Below the pieces are notes generated by a model. That model was not told the DNA's origin and ran no database searches. It saw nothing but the letters and a program-made list of their open reading frames with translations. DNA of 64,000 nucleotides from Ordospora colligata OC4. Taxonomy: Eukaryota; Microsporidia; Ordosporidae. The stretch covers positions 235,547 through 299,546 of the forward strand of contig NW_014575407.1 in the NCBI RefSeq assembly GCF_000803265.1. Reading direction: 5' to 3'. Shown piece after piece: positions 44,761-53,825 of this stretch. The position numbers and the translations under genes were made by a program. Every line of letters begins with the position of its first letter. Positions within the stretch are counted from its first letter, which is position 1.

Positions 44761-46236
44761 ATGAAAGGATTGTCTGTCAATGATAGTTTTAGTACGAGGG
44801 AGGAGGCTGAGAAGGTGGTATTAAGCCATGCAGAACAGAATGGACTCGTTGTTGAGTTTGAAGGTGCCAACAAGTCGATTGTTGCTTGTTGTAGAGGAAA
44901 GGACGAGTTTGGATGTGAAGCGAAGATAGTCGCACAGCCAAGAAAAAAAGATGATTCATTTGTGGTGAAGAAGATTAAGCTGGTGCACAAATGTCCTTCT
45001 GTGACACAGAAGTATAACACTCCAGAAGAGATGGTTAGAGCGGAGATCCATAAGGCCATAGGCGGGCGAGGGGCAAAGATTGGTGAAATGGTGTGTATAT
45101 TAGCAGAGATGGATATAAAGATGGGATATTTTTCTGTTTGGAAGGCAATGAGACAGGGTGGAGAGCTTGATAAGGAAAACAAGATGCAGGTGGAAATTAT
45201 GCATGATAATAAAGCTGATGCTTTCAAGGGAGCGTTGAACGAGTTTTTACTTGAGTTTTGCGAGAAAAATCCCCATGCCCTTGCTAAATGCACAGATAAT
45301 GTGTTTTTCTTCTCATATCCTGAGTATCTTGATACTTTAATTCCGGTAGTTGAGATAAGGGTATATAAAAGAACGGATGGATTTGCTGTTTTTGGGGTAC
45401 TTCGAGATCCCACATGGATGCCTGTTGTGCATTCTTGCATTGTTTCTGAAGGTATGAGTAGGGAAGATACTATCAGATGCTTTATAGATTTTTTGCCTGG
45501 AGTATTTTTTCTTGTGGACTTTGACGTCAGTATTATTGGCATTTTGGAAGCGAAAGGCCGAGAGTATTTCATTAAGACAAGAGATATATGTAGGTTCTAC
45601 CATAACAGAGGATGGTCTACAGAGGCAATTGAAAATGTGTGGAGTAAATGTAATAATGATACAGCATGCAATATGCCTGAGCTAGACGGATATGAAAAGA
45701 AAAGATATATAAAGAGATATTGCAATGTGGAGCTATTTGGGATGCAGAATACAGGGGAATGCGATGTTGATTTTATTGGGCTTGGGATGTTCAACCTGCA
45801 ATACTTTGATTGCTTGAATGGAATTATGAAGCAGATTGGAGACAATATGAGGCTTAGGAAGAAAGCAATAAATCCAGTGGATAAGCATCCCTTTGGAAAG
45901 AATGTAGTGTATAGAATAGAGAAGAATATAGAGATGTGCAAGCTAATGGACAATGACGTGAGTGGTGTTGATTTGTCGAATCAAACATGCACATGTGGAA
46001 AGTTCCAGGAATTTCTTATTCCATGTGTACATGCATGTAGAAAGATAATTGAGTTGGAGCAGAATCCATACACATATGTTGGTGATGTGTACTCAAAGAC
46101 ACGTTTATTGAGGTTCAATGAAGTCATCCCTGTTGTAGATTTGCAAATAAAATGCCAACCGGATAGAAACCTGTTAAAGCGTGGCCCTGGAAGACCCAAA
46201 AAAATCCAGGTTCATGAACCTCAAATATTCAGTTGA
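44761..46236 (+). CDS. MULE/MuDR transposase-derived protein (FAR1/FHY3-like), probably domesticated
   Basis: 491 residues. The N-terminus has a WRKY/FLYWCH-like zinc module with C44, C52, H76 and C78 (about 10-80), as in MuDR and FAR1 proteins. The middle corresponds to the MULE DDE region but without the usual DGTF motif (FAVFGVLRDPTWMPVVHS). A SWIM finger is intact: CTCGKFQEF...CVH (C410, C412, C422, H424). An AT-hook KRGPGRPKK (473-481) ends the protein. gagcccctttatactg precedes the ATG as in host genes. No terminal inverted repeats were seen. A DNA-binding host factor is more likely than a mobile element. Confidence 0.75.
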   Translation: MKGLSVNDSFSTREEAEKVVLSHAEQNGLVVEFEGANKSIVACCRGKDEFGCEAKIVAQPRKKDDSFVVKKIKLVHKCPSVTQKYNTPEEMVRAEIHKAIGGRGAKIGEMVCILAEMDIKMGYFSVWKAMRQGGELDKENKMQVEIMHDNKADAFKGALNEFLLEFCEKNPHALAKCTDNVFFFSYPEYLDTLIPVVEIRVYKRTDGFAVFGVLRDPTWMPVVHSCIVSEGMSREDTIRCFIDFLPGVFFLVDFDVSIIGILEAKGREYFIKTRDICRFYHNRGWSTEAIENVWSKCNNDTACNMPELDGYEKKRYIKRYCNVELFGMQNTGECDVDFIGLGMFNLQYFDCLNGIMKQIGDNMRLRKKAINPVDKHPFGKNVVYRIEKNIEMCKLMDNDVSGVDLSNQTCTCGKFQEFLIPCVHACRKIIELEQNPYTYVGDVYSKTRLLRFNEVIPVVDLQIKCQPDRNLLKRGPGRPKKIQVHEPQIFS

Positions 46237-46457
46237 ACAAGCAAATAATAGATATATAAAAGCAGAATTTGTGAAGGAGTTATTTCAAGATATATAACAT
46301 AAGCTTTACAGATATATAACTTTTACATTAAATTATTTTATTCTCTTAGTCCTAAATTTCACGTCATAAATAACGGATCTCAACATAAATCCATAGTTCA
46401 CATATATTCATTGGATATTTTCTTTATATTATTCCAAAATACAATAGAAGCAATATT

Positions 46458-47252
46458 TTACTTAAAATCCGAAATAATTCGAGGAATAAGATTATTGGTT
46501 TCAAGCATCACAATTCGTATGAAGTTGTATATGCTAATCGGTGAATCGTCACCAACTCCCTTGATATTGATATCAATAGTTAGCAGATCCTTGCTTTTGC
46601 TAATCTTACTAAGGTGGTTCTTAGTAACATTGTCATTCATAAGATGATCAAAAAACGACTCATAACTTTTTGGATTCATACTTTCCTTGACCAAAATATA
46701 CAAAAATGCCTTAGTGAGTATATCAATATTCTTGGCATCAATCTCCATAACATTCGAATCTTCATCGGCCTTACTGCTATCCTCAGTCTTAGACTCATCG
46801 TCTTCTTTTTCCCCTTCCTTCTGCATCCGCTCCTTTGCAATAAGCACACTCACTCTCTCAGATGTCAGTATCTCATCCATCACTTTTTTCAAATCCTGAC
46901 TGGAGAAAATAATCTGCTTTGCTTTTGCAATAGCACCCTTGAAGCAATTGAATCCACGATTGTTAGAACTGTCAACCTCGCCTACAGACTCCATCTTCTC
47001 AGAATACATTCCTTCAAGTGTATTTCCATCAAAATCAATTATTGACTCAATTGCATCAAACACGTCCTTGTTCTCTATACCCTTCTTGACATCTCTAAAC
47101 TTACCAAAATATTCAAAAAACACCTGACAATTGTGGCTTCTTTGCTGATACGCAGAGAAAATCCTCAAAAAGTACAGCGCTGTTAGAGTAAATGCCGCAC
47201 CAAAAACTATACCTCCAATCGCATTTCTAAGCTTCTTGCCTGTACTACTCAT
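46458..47252 (-). CDS. Membrane-anchored lineage-specific protein, paralogue B
   Basis: 264 residues: basic N-terminus, one signal-anchor span (about 12-33, AIGGIVFGAAFTLTALYFLRIF), then a helical ectodomain with an acidic linker (EGEKEDDESKTEDSSKADED). Order and spacing of blocks (helix with 'A.A..I.F', acidic linker, 'LTKAFLYIL..ES', FF helix, 'SKISKSKDLL') parallel the next gene at 47621, so the two look like diverged tandem duplicates. No named family. aaccccaatccctg precedes the ATG. Likely type II topology in ER or plasma membrane, by inference. Confidence 0.65.
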   Translation of the reverse strand: MSSTGKKLRNAIGGIVFGAAFTLTALYFLRIFSAYQQRSHNCQVFFEYFGKFRDVKKGIENKDVFDAIESIIDFDGNTLEGMYSEKMESVGEVDSSNNRGFNCFKGAIAKAKQIIFSSQDLKKVMDEILTSERVSVLIAKERMQKEGEKEDDESKTEDSSKADEDSNVMEIDAKNIDILTKAFLYILVKESMNPKSYESFFDHLMNDNVTKNHLSKISKSKDLLTIDINIKGVGDDSPISIYNFIRIVMLETNNLIPRIISDFK

Positions 47253-47620
47253 CAGGGATTGGGGTTTTTAGTTGATTTATACTTTGATGCATGCCATAAA
47301 TAGAATATTAAACACATCAAAAACATTCTGCATAACTATTGCACATTATGTTGCTTTTTATCTGCACTTATATATTTTCTTAGAATTCTTCTCAATTCGT
47401 TACAACGGACATCTTCATTACTTACTCAATTCGCAATATATTCATTCAGCCATTATTAAACTGACTTCATTCATATTTGATCTTCATAAAACATTATGCA
47501 CAAATGCAGGTAAATAAATACACAAGAGCTTTTTATAGGTTTTGTATAACATAAAAATATCACAAATAATTTAAACTTCAAAAAGCTTTATTCCAATCTT
47601 TCGTAATATATATCACCAGT
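47253..47620. other. 368-bp A+T-rich spacer between two paralogues
   Basis: Contains the CCC-bearing start region of paralogue B at its left end and an AATAAA-type signal (ttattccaat / aaataatttaaac area) near the stop of the gene at 47621. An open frame on plus (47272-47517) starts only with TTG and has no homology-like features. Nothing else seen. Confidence 0.5.
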
Positions 47621-48619
47621 TTACTTAGCAGGCTTTTTAGCCTGAGCCGCATGCTGGAGTTGTTTAATACTATCGGTTAATGGAATACTTCCGGCACGCT
47701 CAGTCAATATTGCAGAGAATATAGACTCTGTTACATGCGGCGTCTTAAGCATACTCGCCATTTCTGAAGTTGCCACAAATATGTAATTTATCACTGAAGT
47801 GACCTTTGTTTTGGCATCCCCATATCTAACAGATATTTTAGATTCAGAAATACTCTTGATCTCAGAGCTCATGTTATTCAATACTGGCTCAAAGTACTTT
47901 TCTGTGCTATATCCGTTCTCAACATCCTCAAAGAACCTCATATCTGTTGGTAATCCAGTCAAATTAAACAGGTACTTAATAAGAACCTTTGCAAACAGCA
48001 AAGACTTCATATCGTTTGTCTCTTTAAGCTCTTCTTCAGCTGACTTTTTCTTGTCTTCAGGGAGATTTATATTATTTTCAGCTATCTCTTTCTTCTTGGC
48101 GTAGTATTCATTTCTAATTTGTTCATAAGGCGTCATTATGATCGATATGATATCATCAACCTTTACCTTCGAGTCTTCAAACAGAATACTCCTGGCATTG
48201 ATCACTGCATCATTGATTCCATCAACAAACTTCTCATTAATGACAGTCAAGTCATTCTCCAAACTCTTGTATACCATCATTGCAGGACTGTTCACATCAG
48301 TATCTCCCTTCTTGAACTGCATCCAAATTGCATTAATTACTTTGAATACCATTACATGAGTAAGGTTCAAAGGTTCTTTCGGTGTATCCTTATCACCACT
48401 TGCAGGACTTGCATCCTTAATGGTTGTTGGATCAACGAAAGAGTATCTTGATACACTCTTGCTGATATTTTCAACATCCTTGTCAGAAAGCTTTCCTAGT
48501 GGATTAGACGGCAACATAAAAATGATCACTAGCAAAAGTACGATCGCAAACACCACGCTTCCGATTATAATATACAGCTTGTTGTTGTTCTTGGGCTCTC
48601 CTACATCTTGCTCTGCCAT
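47621..48619 (-). CDS. Membrane-anchored lineage-specific protein, paralogue A
   Basis: 332 residues: polar N-terminus (MAEQDVGEPKNNNK), a single membrane span (about 15-37, LYIIIGSVVFAIVLLLVIIFML), then a mostly helical Lys/Glu/Asp-rich ectodomain. Shares block order with the gene at 46458: 'NARSILFEDSKVK', a charged linker (ENNINLPEDKKKSAEEE), 'LLFAKVLIKYLFNLTG', an FF helix, 'IKSISESKISVRYGDA', and 'VINYIFVATSEMASML'. The C-terminus is basic (AAQAKKPAK). Family unknown. The ATG lacks a CCC triplet, and its upstream spacer has AAGGAG inverted repeats. Confidence 0.65.
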   Translation of the reverse strand: MAEQDVGEPKNNNKLYIIIGSVVFAIVLLLVIIFMLPSNPLGKLSDKDVENISKSVSRYSFVDPTTIKDASPASGDKDTPKEPLNLTHVMVFKVINAIWMQFKKGDTDVNSPAMMVYKSLENDLTVINEKFVDGINDAVINARSILFEDSKVKVDDIISIIMTPYEQIRNEYYAKKKEIAENNINLPEDKKKSAEEELKETNDMKSLLFAKVLIKYLFNLTGLPTDMRFFEDVENGYSTEKYFEPVLNNMSSEIKSISESKISVRYGDAKTKVTSVINYIFVATSEMASMLKTPHVTESIFSAILTERAGSIPLTDSIKQLQHAAQAKKPAK

Positions 48620-48927
48620 ATTGTATGACCTGGTTTTTCATTGTATTTATACTTTTACACACAATTTCCTAGTTTGGCTCATTACTTAATCCACAAATAC
48701 AAACGCTCAGTTTTCATTAAAGGAGAATATTTCTCCTAATATAGCTGCCAAGTATCCTAAGAGTAAACATTAAGCTCAAATTTACTTTATTAAGGAGTTA
48801 TCAGCCATTGTGATTGGCTTGTTGTTATATTCTCCTTTATTAAACTGTTTATTAAGGAGATACAATCGTTATGTAACGACCAGTATTTAGAAAGCTTATA
48901 ACAAAATAAAGCATGTATAAGCTACCA
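48620..48927. promoter_or_regulatory. Spacer with clustered AAGGAG/CTCCTT inverted repeats
   Basis: 308 bp upstream of paralogue A. A perfect hairpin-type repeat aggagaa-tat-ttctcct lies at 48721-48737. Further copies are ttaaggag at 48789-48797, tctcctttatt at 48831-48841 and attaaggagat at 48851-48861. No open frame. The cluster could be a binding-site array; similar AAGGAG copies occur before the small membrane protein at 6414 and at 59251. Confidence 0.4.
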
Positions 48928-50739
48928 TCAGTATTTGGAAAGCTTGTAACAAAACAAAACATACATACACAAGTAGGCTCTCAGGAGGCGATAAAACAAC
49001 TTCATTTTTTTTTCTAGCGGTGAAAACGGAAGCTCCCTGCATGCAACAAAAAAGTTGAACGATTCAGAGTACTTGAGAAAAAAGCTCTTGCTTATATTTT
49101 CACAGTCAAGTGGATACAGAAGGTTGAAAGATAGAATTATACATATGCATATGCACTTGAGTTTCAGTCTCATCGTCAGATTTATTAGGATGCAAACAAA
49201 TGTTCCTGTGGCAAGGAAAGTTAACGAAATCCAAATGTTGTTGAGAATATAGAAAACTGCAAGCACAGGAATCCATATCTTGAGAACCAGATATATGAAA
49301 ATATGAAAGAAATATGTGCCTGGAGAGTATATCTTGTTGACATGGCAGTACATATGTGCCTTTTCTTCATTAATAACTGCGCTTCCACGGGTCAGAACCA
49401 ACAGGTATATTCCAGTTGAGATTATCTTGTAATCTATCAGACTCCAGTTATGTGTCTTCATGTAAATAAATGACTCTATAAGCCATCTTATCAACGACTT
49501 AATCAGGTTGAATATAAGACGAGCCATGAGCAACAGCATTTGTTTCAAAATGCGATCTATTCTCAAATGTATCCTAGACAACAAATATCTAATTAAAACC
49601 TCTGCTTGACAAATATCAAACTTATCTAACCGTAAATAAGAACTAACCGGCTTATTCGATAATTGATTGATTATGGCGTATTTAAGCTTCAGTATCAAGA
49701 GAATGCACACTTGGATCGAGAATGAGAAAAACCCCCTTTTAAATCTTTTCCTCTTTTTCTCTTCAAGAACACATCTTCTGCGTGTCAACGCCAACGACGT
49801 GTTGATGCTCATGCTATACAACCAGTATGTGGATTGGTTCTCTATATTCGGTTTGCTTCCTATACCTTGCTCATCATCTATTTTTTTACAATTGCTTGTA
49901 TTCCGAAAAAATATATGCTGATCTATGCATCCTAATTTATACACTACAAGATCATTACGACACATTTCATATACATTGCTTTTCTTAAGACATCTGGCAT
50001 CATCTGCCATTCTGAAGTTAAATGCCCTATACGGTCTGAACGGCCTTCTAAACGAATCATATGCCAAATTAGCATTAATGGCTTCAAATCTCCGTATGCC
50101 TGCATTCGAATGGAAGTCAACACATTCCACTTCGTTTGTTTTAATAAAAACACATCCATCAAGACCAAACTCCATGAAGTACTCAGTTTCAACAAGAATA
50201 ATAGATCGGTTGCTTACTGAGTAGCTCTTGAGAGCAGACAGATATTTTTTCTCAAGAGAGTATTTTGCCTGAAAGTCTCGCAAAATAATCACCTTCTGTG
50301 AGGAAGCTAAATTGATTGCAGTTTCCCATAATCTAGACTCAGATATAGATAATTCAGATATAGAAGTGTCCTGGAGCTCTGTAAGATCAAACATGTCCAT
50401 GAGTTTTTCTGCATCTCGAAAGTTGATAAACTCAAGCGAGTGCCTTACACTTTCACTTGAGTAGAATACTTTGTATTGATTCATAATATCCTGCAGTTCG
50501 TCATAGCATATCTTATTTCCATTGTACAGTATGTCTCCATATATATTCAACATTTCATTATTATCTGTTAAAGAAAAATTTGTTAATGAGTCCAATATAA
50601 TTCTTCTGATCGCATTCGACAACCCACCAATGCCATAGATTCCTTTTACAAATATTACCTGGTTGTTGCATAGGCATTTGCCATCTGCAATCATTTCAAC
50701 ACCTTCAATTGCCAATACGCTCCTTCCATCCTCTGCCAT
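48928..50739 (-). CDS. ABCG-type half-transporter with degenerate ATPase motifs
   Basis: 603 residues. Layout follows ABCG proteins: N-terminal nucleotide-binding domain, then about six hydrophobic segments; RGSAVINEEKAHMYCHVNKIY resembles the ABCG loop 'ReraVfxrErasgmY'. The ATP site is lost: Walker A reads GIYGIGGL (33-40) without Lys-Ser, the signature is LSISE (130-134) for LSGGE, and Walker B is VIILRDF (150-156) without the catalytic Glu. The frame is nonetheless intact, and gcaccctaacgccttgga precedes the ATG. It may act as an inactive partner or a binding protein. Substrate unknown. Confidence 0.7.
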   Translation of the reverse strand: MAEDGRSVLAIEGVEMIADGKCLCNNQVIFVKGIYGIGGLSNAIRRIILDSLTNFSLTDNNEMLNIYGDILYNGNKICYDELQDIMNQYKVFYSSESVRHSLEFINFRDAEKLMDMFDLTELQDTSISELSISESRLWETAINLASSQKVIILRDFQAKYSLEKKYLSALKSYSVSNRSIILVETEYFMEFGLDGCVFIKTNEVECVDFHSNAGIRRFEAINANLAYDSFRRPFRPYRAFNFRMADDARCLKKSNVYEMCRNDLVVYKLGCIDQHIFFRNTSNCKKIDDEQGIGSKPNIENQSTYWLYSMSINTSLALTRRRCVLEEKKRKRFKRGFFSFSIQVCILLILKLKYAIINQLSNKPVSSYLRLDKFDICQAEVLIRYLLSRIHLRIDRILKQMLLLMARLIFNLIKSLIRWLIESFIYMKTHNWSLIDYKIISTGIYLLVLTRGSAVINEEKAHMYCHVNKIYSPGTYFFHIFIYLVLKIWIPVLAVFYILNNIWISLTFLATGTFVCILINLTMRLKLKCICICIILSFNLLYPLDCENISKSFFLKYSESFNFFVACRELPFSPLEKKMKLFYRLLRAYLCMYVLFCYKLSKY

Positions 50740-50969
50740 TCCAAGGCGTTAGGGTGCCTTTTAATGATTGTAAGTGCACGGCACCTTATTCAATGTAAAT
50801 AGATTGTAAGTGCTACAAAACAACAACCATGCTTTAATTCATTATTCATTTACATCATTGTCCGATATTACCTTAATGAATGTTGTAGCATTCAACTGAC
50901 TCGCTCATCATAATATACATATTTGTTCCATTAAGACACCTAGCAATCCAAACCTCATGTTACTCAAAA
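50740..50969. other. Spacer between ABCG-like gene and secreted-protein gene
   Basis: 230 bp. A 12-bp repeat gattgtaagtgc occurs twice (about 50767 and 50811), and gggtgcc/ggcacc form a short inverted pair. CCC signal of the ABCG-like gene lies at the left end. No gene seen. Confidence 0.4.
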
Positions 50970-51818
50970 CTAATAGGTGGTGCTGGTATGAAGATTCTTA
51001 GTAGAAACGCTGAATTTACCAATTGATGGATCAACAGGAATTTCATATGTAAGCTCCTTTGCTGGGCCTCTCTCAATGAACTGCTTGTAAAGAGTCCTCA
51101 GTGTGCCAAGATTATCAGGGACTATTTTTCCATATGCCTTATGAAGGAGTGCACGACCCTTTTGCTGGTTTATGAGTTCATCTTGATACTTTTTGATCAA
51201 CTCTAGCTTTCTTTTTAGAAAGTCTTCGTGTCCCTTGAAACTCAAGAAGTTATTTGCAACATCAGCAACTGCGATGGTGTCCTTAACGAGCACCTGCGGA
51301 TCTTGCAGAATGCCTGACACCAGCCTCTTTTCCTCTTCTCTCAATTGATTTGCCTCATTGATCTTTTTCTCAGCCATGATCCTTTTCTCCTCTGAACGAA
51401 TCTTGTTGATCTTGAGCTCTGAAACTAAGCTATCAAGTTTTGCTTGCATTGCCTGCCTGTGTGCATGGTGAATTCCATCGTGTATAGAAAATATGTACTT
51501 TCCATTCCCATGGACATTCCTGATGAACTTAGAAGGAAATAAACGGATTCCAACATTCCTCTTATGAATTCTGTCAACAACATTAGGTATTGTGAATTTG
51601 TGAGAGTTGTGGTACCTGCCTCCATAGCTTGATTTCAGCATGTTCAGCACAGGAACTATATGATCTGTATATGCATACGAACCTAAATTTGTTCTGTATG
51701 GATTACTAATATCGTATCTGATCTCTTGGTGGGAAGCAAATGGGTTTTCATGAACTATTGTGGTCGTTCCTCTTATAACTGCAAAAAATCCAACTAGGCG
51801 CAGCATAAGCGGTTTCAT
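50970..51818 (-). CDS. Predicted secreted Lys/His-rich protein without cysteine, unknown
   Basis: 282 residues from ATG 51818, chosen because gcccgcattttcctc precedes it and because it starts a signal peptide (MKPLMLRLVGFFAVIRGTTT). The mature part is basic, rich in Lys, His and Asn, has a central coiled coil (about 120-170, KINKIRSEEKRIMAEKK) and no cysteine at all. Ends with LHTSTTY. Polar tube or spore-wall proteins are often basic, secreted and unique to microsporidia, but the lack of cysteine speaks against PTP1/PTP2 types. Function unknown. An in-frame extension upstream without start signal is not used. Confidence 0.62.
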   Translation of the reverse strand: MKPLMLRLVGFFAVIRGTTTIVHENPFASHQEIRYDISNPYRTNLGSYAYTDHIVPVLNMLKSSYGGRYHNSHKFTIPNVVDRIHKRNVGIRLFPSKFIRNVHGNGKYIFSIHDGIHHAHRQAMQAKLDSLVSELKINKIRSEEKRIMAEKKINEANQLREEEKRLVSGILQDPQVLVKDTIAVADVANNFLSFKGHEDFLKRKLELIKKYQDELINQQKGRALLHKAYGKIVPDNLGTLRTLYKQFIERGPAKELTYEIPVDPSIGKFSVSTKNLHTSTTY

Positions 51819-52038
51819 GAGGAAAATGCGGGCCTTTATTTTTATACATGCTAGAGTAAAACGCATTGTTTCAATTTGTCGAGTTTGATCATGAACGCAA
51901 TAGTCATATGCATTGATGATGGGATTGTTTTGGTTTGAAGTTGTGACTTTGAATAAACCAGTAATCATGCATTTCAATCAAGCATTTTCAGGTATCAAAA
52001 GGTCCGCATTATGATTTGAAACACAATGAAACCCTGGG

Positions 52039-52500
52039 ATGGAAAGGGTGTTCCAGAGAATAAACGAGCTTCTGAAAAATCCCAGGCTGGAAGACTTGAC
52101 TGCTGCTTTTGAAGACGACGGATACATAAGAATGAATAGAGTGTACATATCACCGTTTTCAATAAAACAGCTGTTGATAAAGTTGGTGGGGATGGGCCTG
52201 GTTTCATGGCAAATGAATTCAAACGGACTGTTTTTCCAGTTTAGAACATTCCGCCTGAAATTCCATGGATCAGTGAATGTAGTGATGAGACAGAGGATAT
52301 TCTGTATAGAGATTGATTTTGATCCCAGTATTGATGGCGGAGCAGGCATTCCTGTGCTTAAGGAGCTCGAAAGCTATCTGAAAGGATGTGATGCACTTTT
52401 TTTCATGACTTATGCAATTGACATTGACAAAGAGATTCTCCAGAATCCTCTTTCGGAGAGCTTCGACTTTTTGCACAGGAAGAGCTTTGTGAAGAAGTAA
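52039..52500 (+). CDS. Small conserved-looking protein, unknown
   Basis: 153 residues. An N-terminal part with winged-helix-like rhythm (SPFSIKQLLIKLVGMGLVSWQ, then NGLFFQFRTFRLKF) is followed by a beta-rich stretch and a helical end. No membrane span. I do not recognise a family; a DNA-binding or kinetochore accessory role would be speculation. aaaccctggg abuts ATG 52039, so it carries the housekeeping-type start signal. 220 bp divergent from the secreted protein gene. Confidence 0.65.
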   Translation: MERVFQRINELLKNPRLEDLTAAFEDDGYIRMNRVYISPFSIKQLLIKLVGMGLVSWQMNSNGLFFQFRTFRLKFHGSVNVVMRQRIFCIEIDFDPSIDGGAGIPVLKELESYLKGCDALFFMTYAIDIDKEILQNPLSESFDFLHRKSFVKK

Positions 52501-52589
52501 CGCGATGTATCTATTGCAGGGCAGTGTTTATATAAGTATATTCAGAAGGTTAAAACAAAAAAAAAGCACCCCTAGGGAAGTAAACAATA

Positions 52590-53276
52590 ATGCTTGACAA
52601 CATCAATGAATATTTTGGACTTGTGAAGAACAAGCTCTCAGAGGTATACGAGAAAATATTTCAGAACTTCATCAAATCGTTGTTTGGAAAGCCATCATCT
52701 ATTCTTTTTCTTGGTATAGATAATGCAGGAAAGACTACACTAGTTAACAAGCTGAAGAGTAATTCTACTAGTGCATACATGCCTACTAAGCATCCGAACA
52801 CATACCAGGTCGAGATTGGGAACCTCAAGGCGCAGGTTGTTGATCTTGGTGGACACTCAGCAGTCAGAATAGTGTGGAGGGAATACTTCTATAATTGTGA
52901 TGGGATTGTGTTTATAGTTGATGTACATGATAACAAAAGGTTTAATGAGGTTAGAGAGGCATATAAAACGGTAAGGGAGATGGAAAAGAATGCACCGATT
53001 GTTGTTCTTATGAACAAGGTTGATTTGGTAAAGCATACGCCTGAGTCTGCAGAGCAGGACTATGAGTGGAATTCTGCCCTGAGAGAGGCAACAGGGATTG
53101 AGAATCAAGAAGATCCGGATGCAGGGCAGGCTGTGAAGATTTTTTATGTTAAGATGCTTAAGGATGATGGGGATTCAAATAGCATAACGGGACCTCTTGC
53201 AAGAGCCTTTAAGTGGTTAGAAACAATGATTACTTATAGTGGCAAGAAGCAATCTTCGTTGAATAAAACCTTATGA
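52590..53276 (+). CDS. SAR1: Small GTPase SAR1
   Basis: 228 residues. N-terminal amphipathic helix (about 1-32) for membrane bending, then GIDNAGKTTL (42-51), DLGGH (85-89, with the Sar1/Arf-type Gly-Gly-His in place of Ras DTAGQ), and NKVDL (142-146). Sar1 recruits the COPII coat at ER exit sites. The helix region is longer than in yeast Sar1 (190), and a C-terminal tail of about 15 polar residues (GKKQSSLNKTL) is added, both unusual. gcacccctagggaagtaaacaata precedes the ATG. Confidence 0.94.
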   Translation: MLDNINEYFGLVKNKLSEVYEKIFQNFIKSLFGKPSSILFLGIDNAGKTTLVNKLKSNSTSAYMPTKHPNTYQVEIGNLKAQVVDLGGHSAVRIVWREYFYNCDGIVFIVDVHDNKRFNEVREAYKTVREMEKNAPIVVLMNKVDLVKHTPESAEQDYEWNSALREATGIENQEDPDAGQAVKIFYVKMLKDDGDSNSITGPLARAFKWLETMITYSGKKQSSLNKTL

Positions 53277-53417
53277 TCTGTGAAGTGGCTGATATTGATA
53301 TTATTGAACAATATTGTTTCATATGTGTTTTTAGATCTGATTCAGTATGAAAACTGTCACACAAAGCAGTTGAAAACATGAAACTTCTGGTATTTAAGAT
53401 GTTTCCTTTACAACTGC

Positions 53418-53615
53418 ATGAGACCTTTACTTCGAGTGTTGACTTTATTATTTGCAGGAAGTTCTATGATTCAATGCGACAACAAGCAAGATATACTTTC
53501 ATTAACACTTAAGAATGAAAATAATATACTAAATCAGGAAGATATTCTTATGATGCTGCATCTTAGAGATCATGGATTCTATGTGCAACCACCGAGTTCA
53601 TTGATAAACCAGTAG
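53418..53615 (+). CDS. Small predicted secreted protein
   Basis: 65 residues: signal peptide (LLRVLTLLFAGSSMIQC, about 4-20) and a short mature part with LNQEDILMMLHLRDHGF. No relatives recognised. Its end faces the next small secreted gene (53826-54164) on the other strand; both carry a 'QExIL' phrase near the C-terminus. ATG has no CCC signal, as for the other secreted candidate at 10364. Short length keeps confidence limited. Confidence 0.45.
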   Translation: MRPLLRVLTLLFAGSSMIQCDNKQDILSLTLKNENNILNQEDILMMLHLRDHGFYVQPPSSLINQ

Positions 53616-53825
53616 ATAATATATCATGGGTGCCTAAAAGTACTTGAAGTGCAACTTTAATATGCTTGAGTTTTTACTGAAGCGCTTGCACGAATGTAAT
53701 TGAAATATTATTAATTATTTAGTTGATACTTTTTATTTTGCTTATATATAACACATAACACAACTACATTTGTATAAAATGCATTTAAATTGGAATAAGA
53801 GTAGCAAATTGGATTGAACCATTTA

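Noticed and set aside
44518..46457. Terminal inverted repeats around the MULE-type gene
   Set aside because: I compared both flanks by eye and found no convincing inverted repeat or target-site duplication.
47272..47517. 81-codon plus-strand frame in the spacer between the two paralogues
   Set aside because: It starts with TTG, lacks a start signal, and is rich in codons from A+T-rich non-coding sequence.
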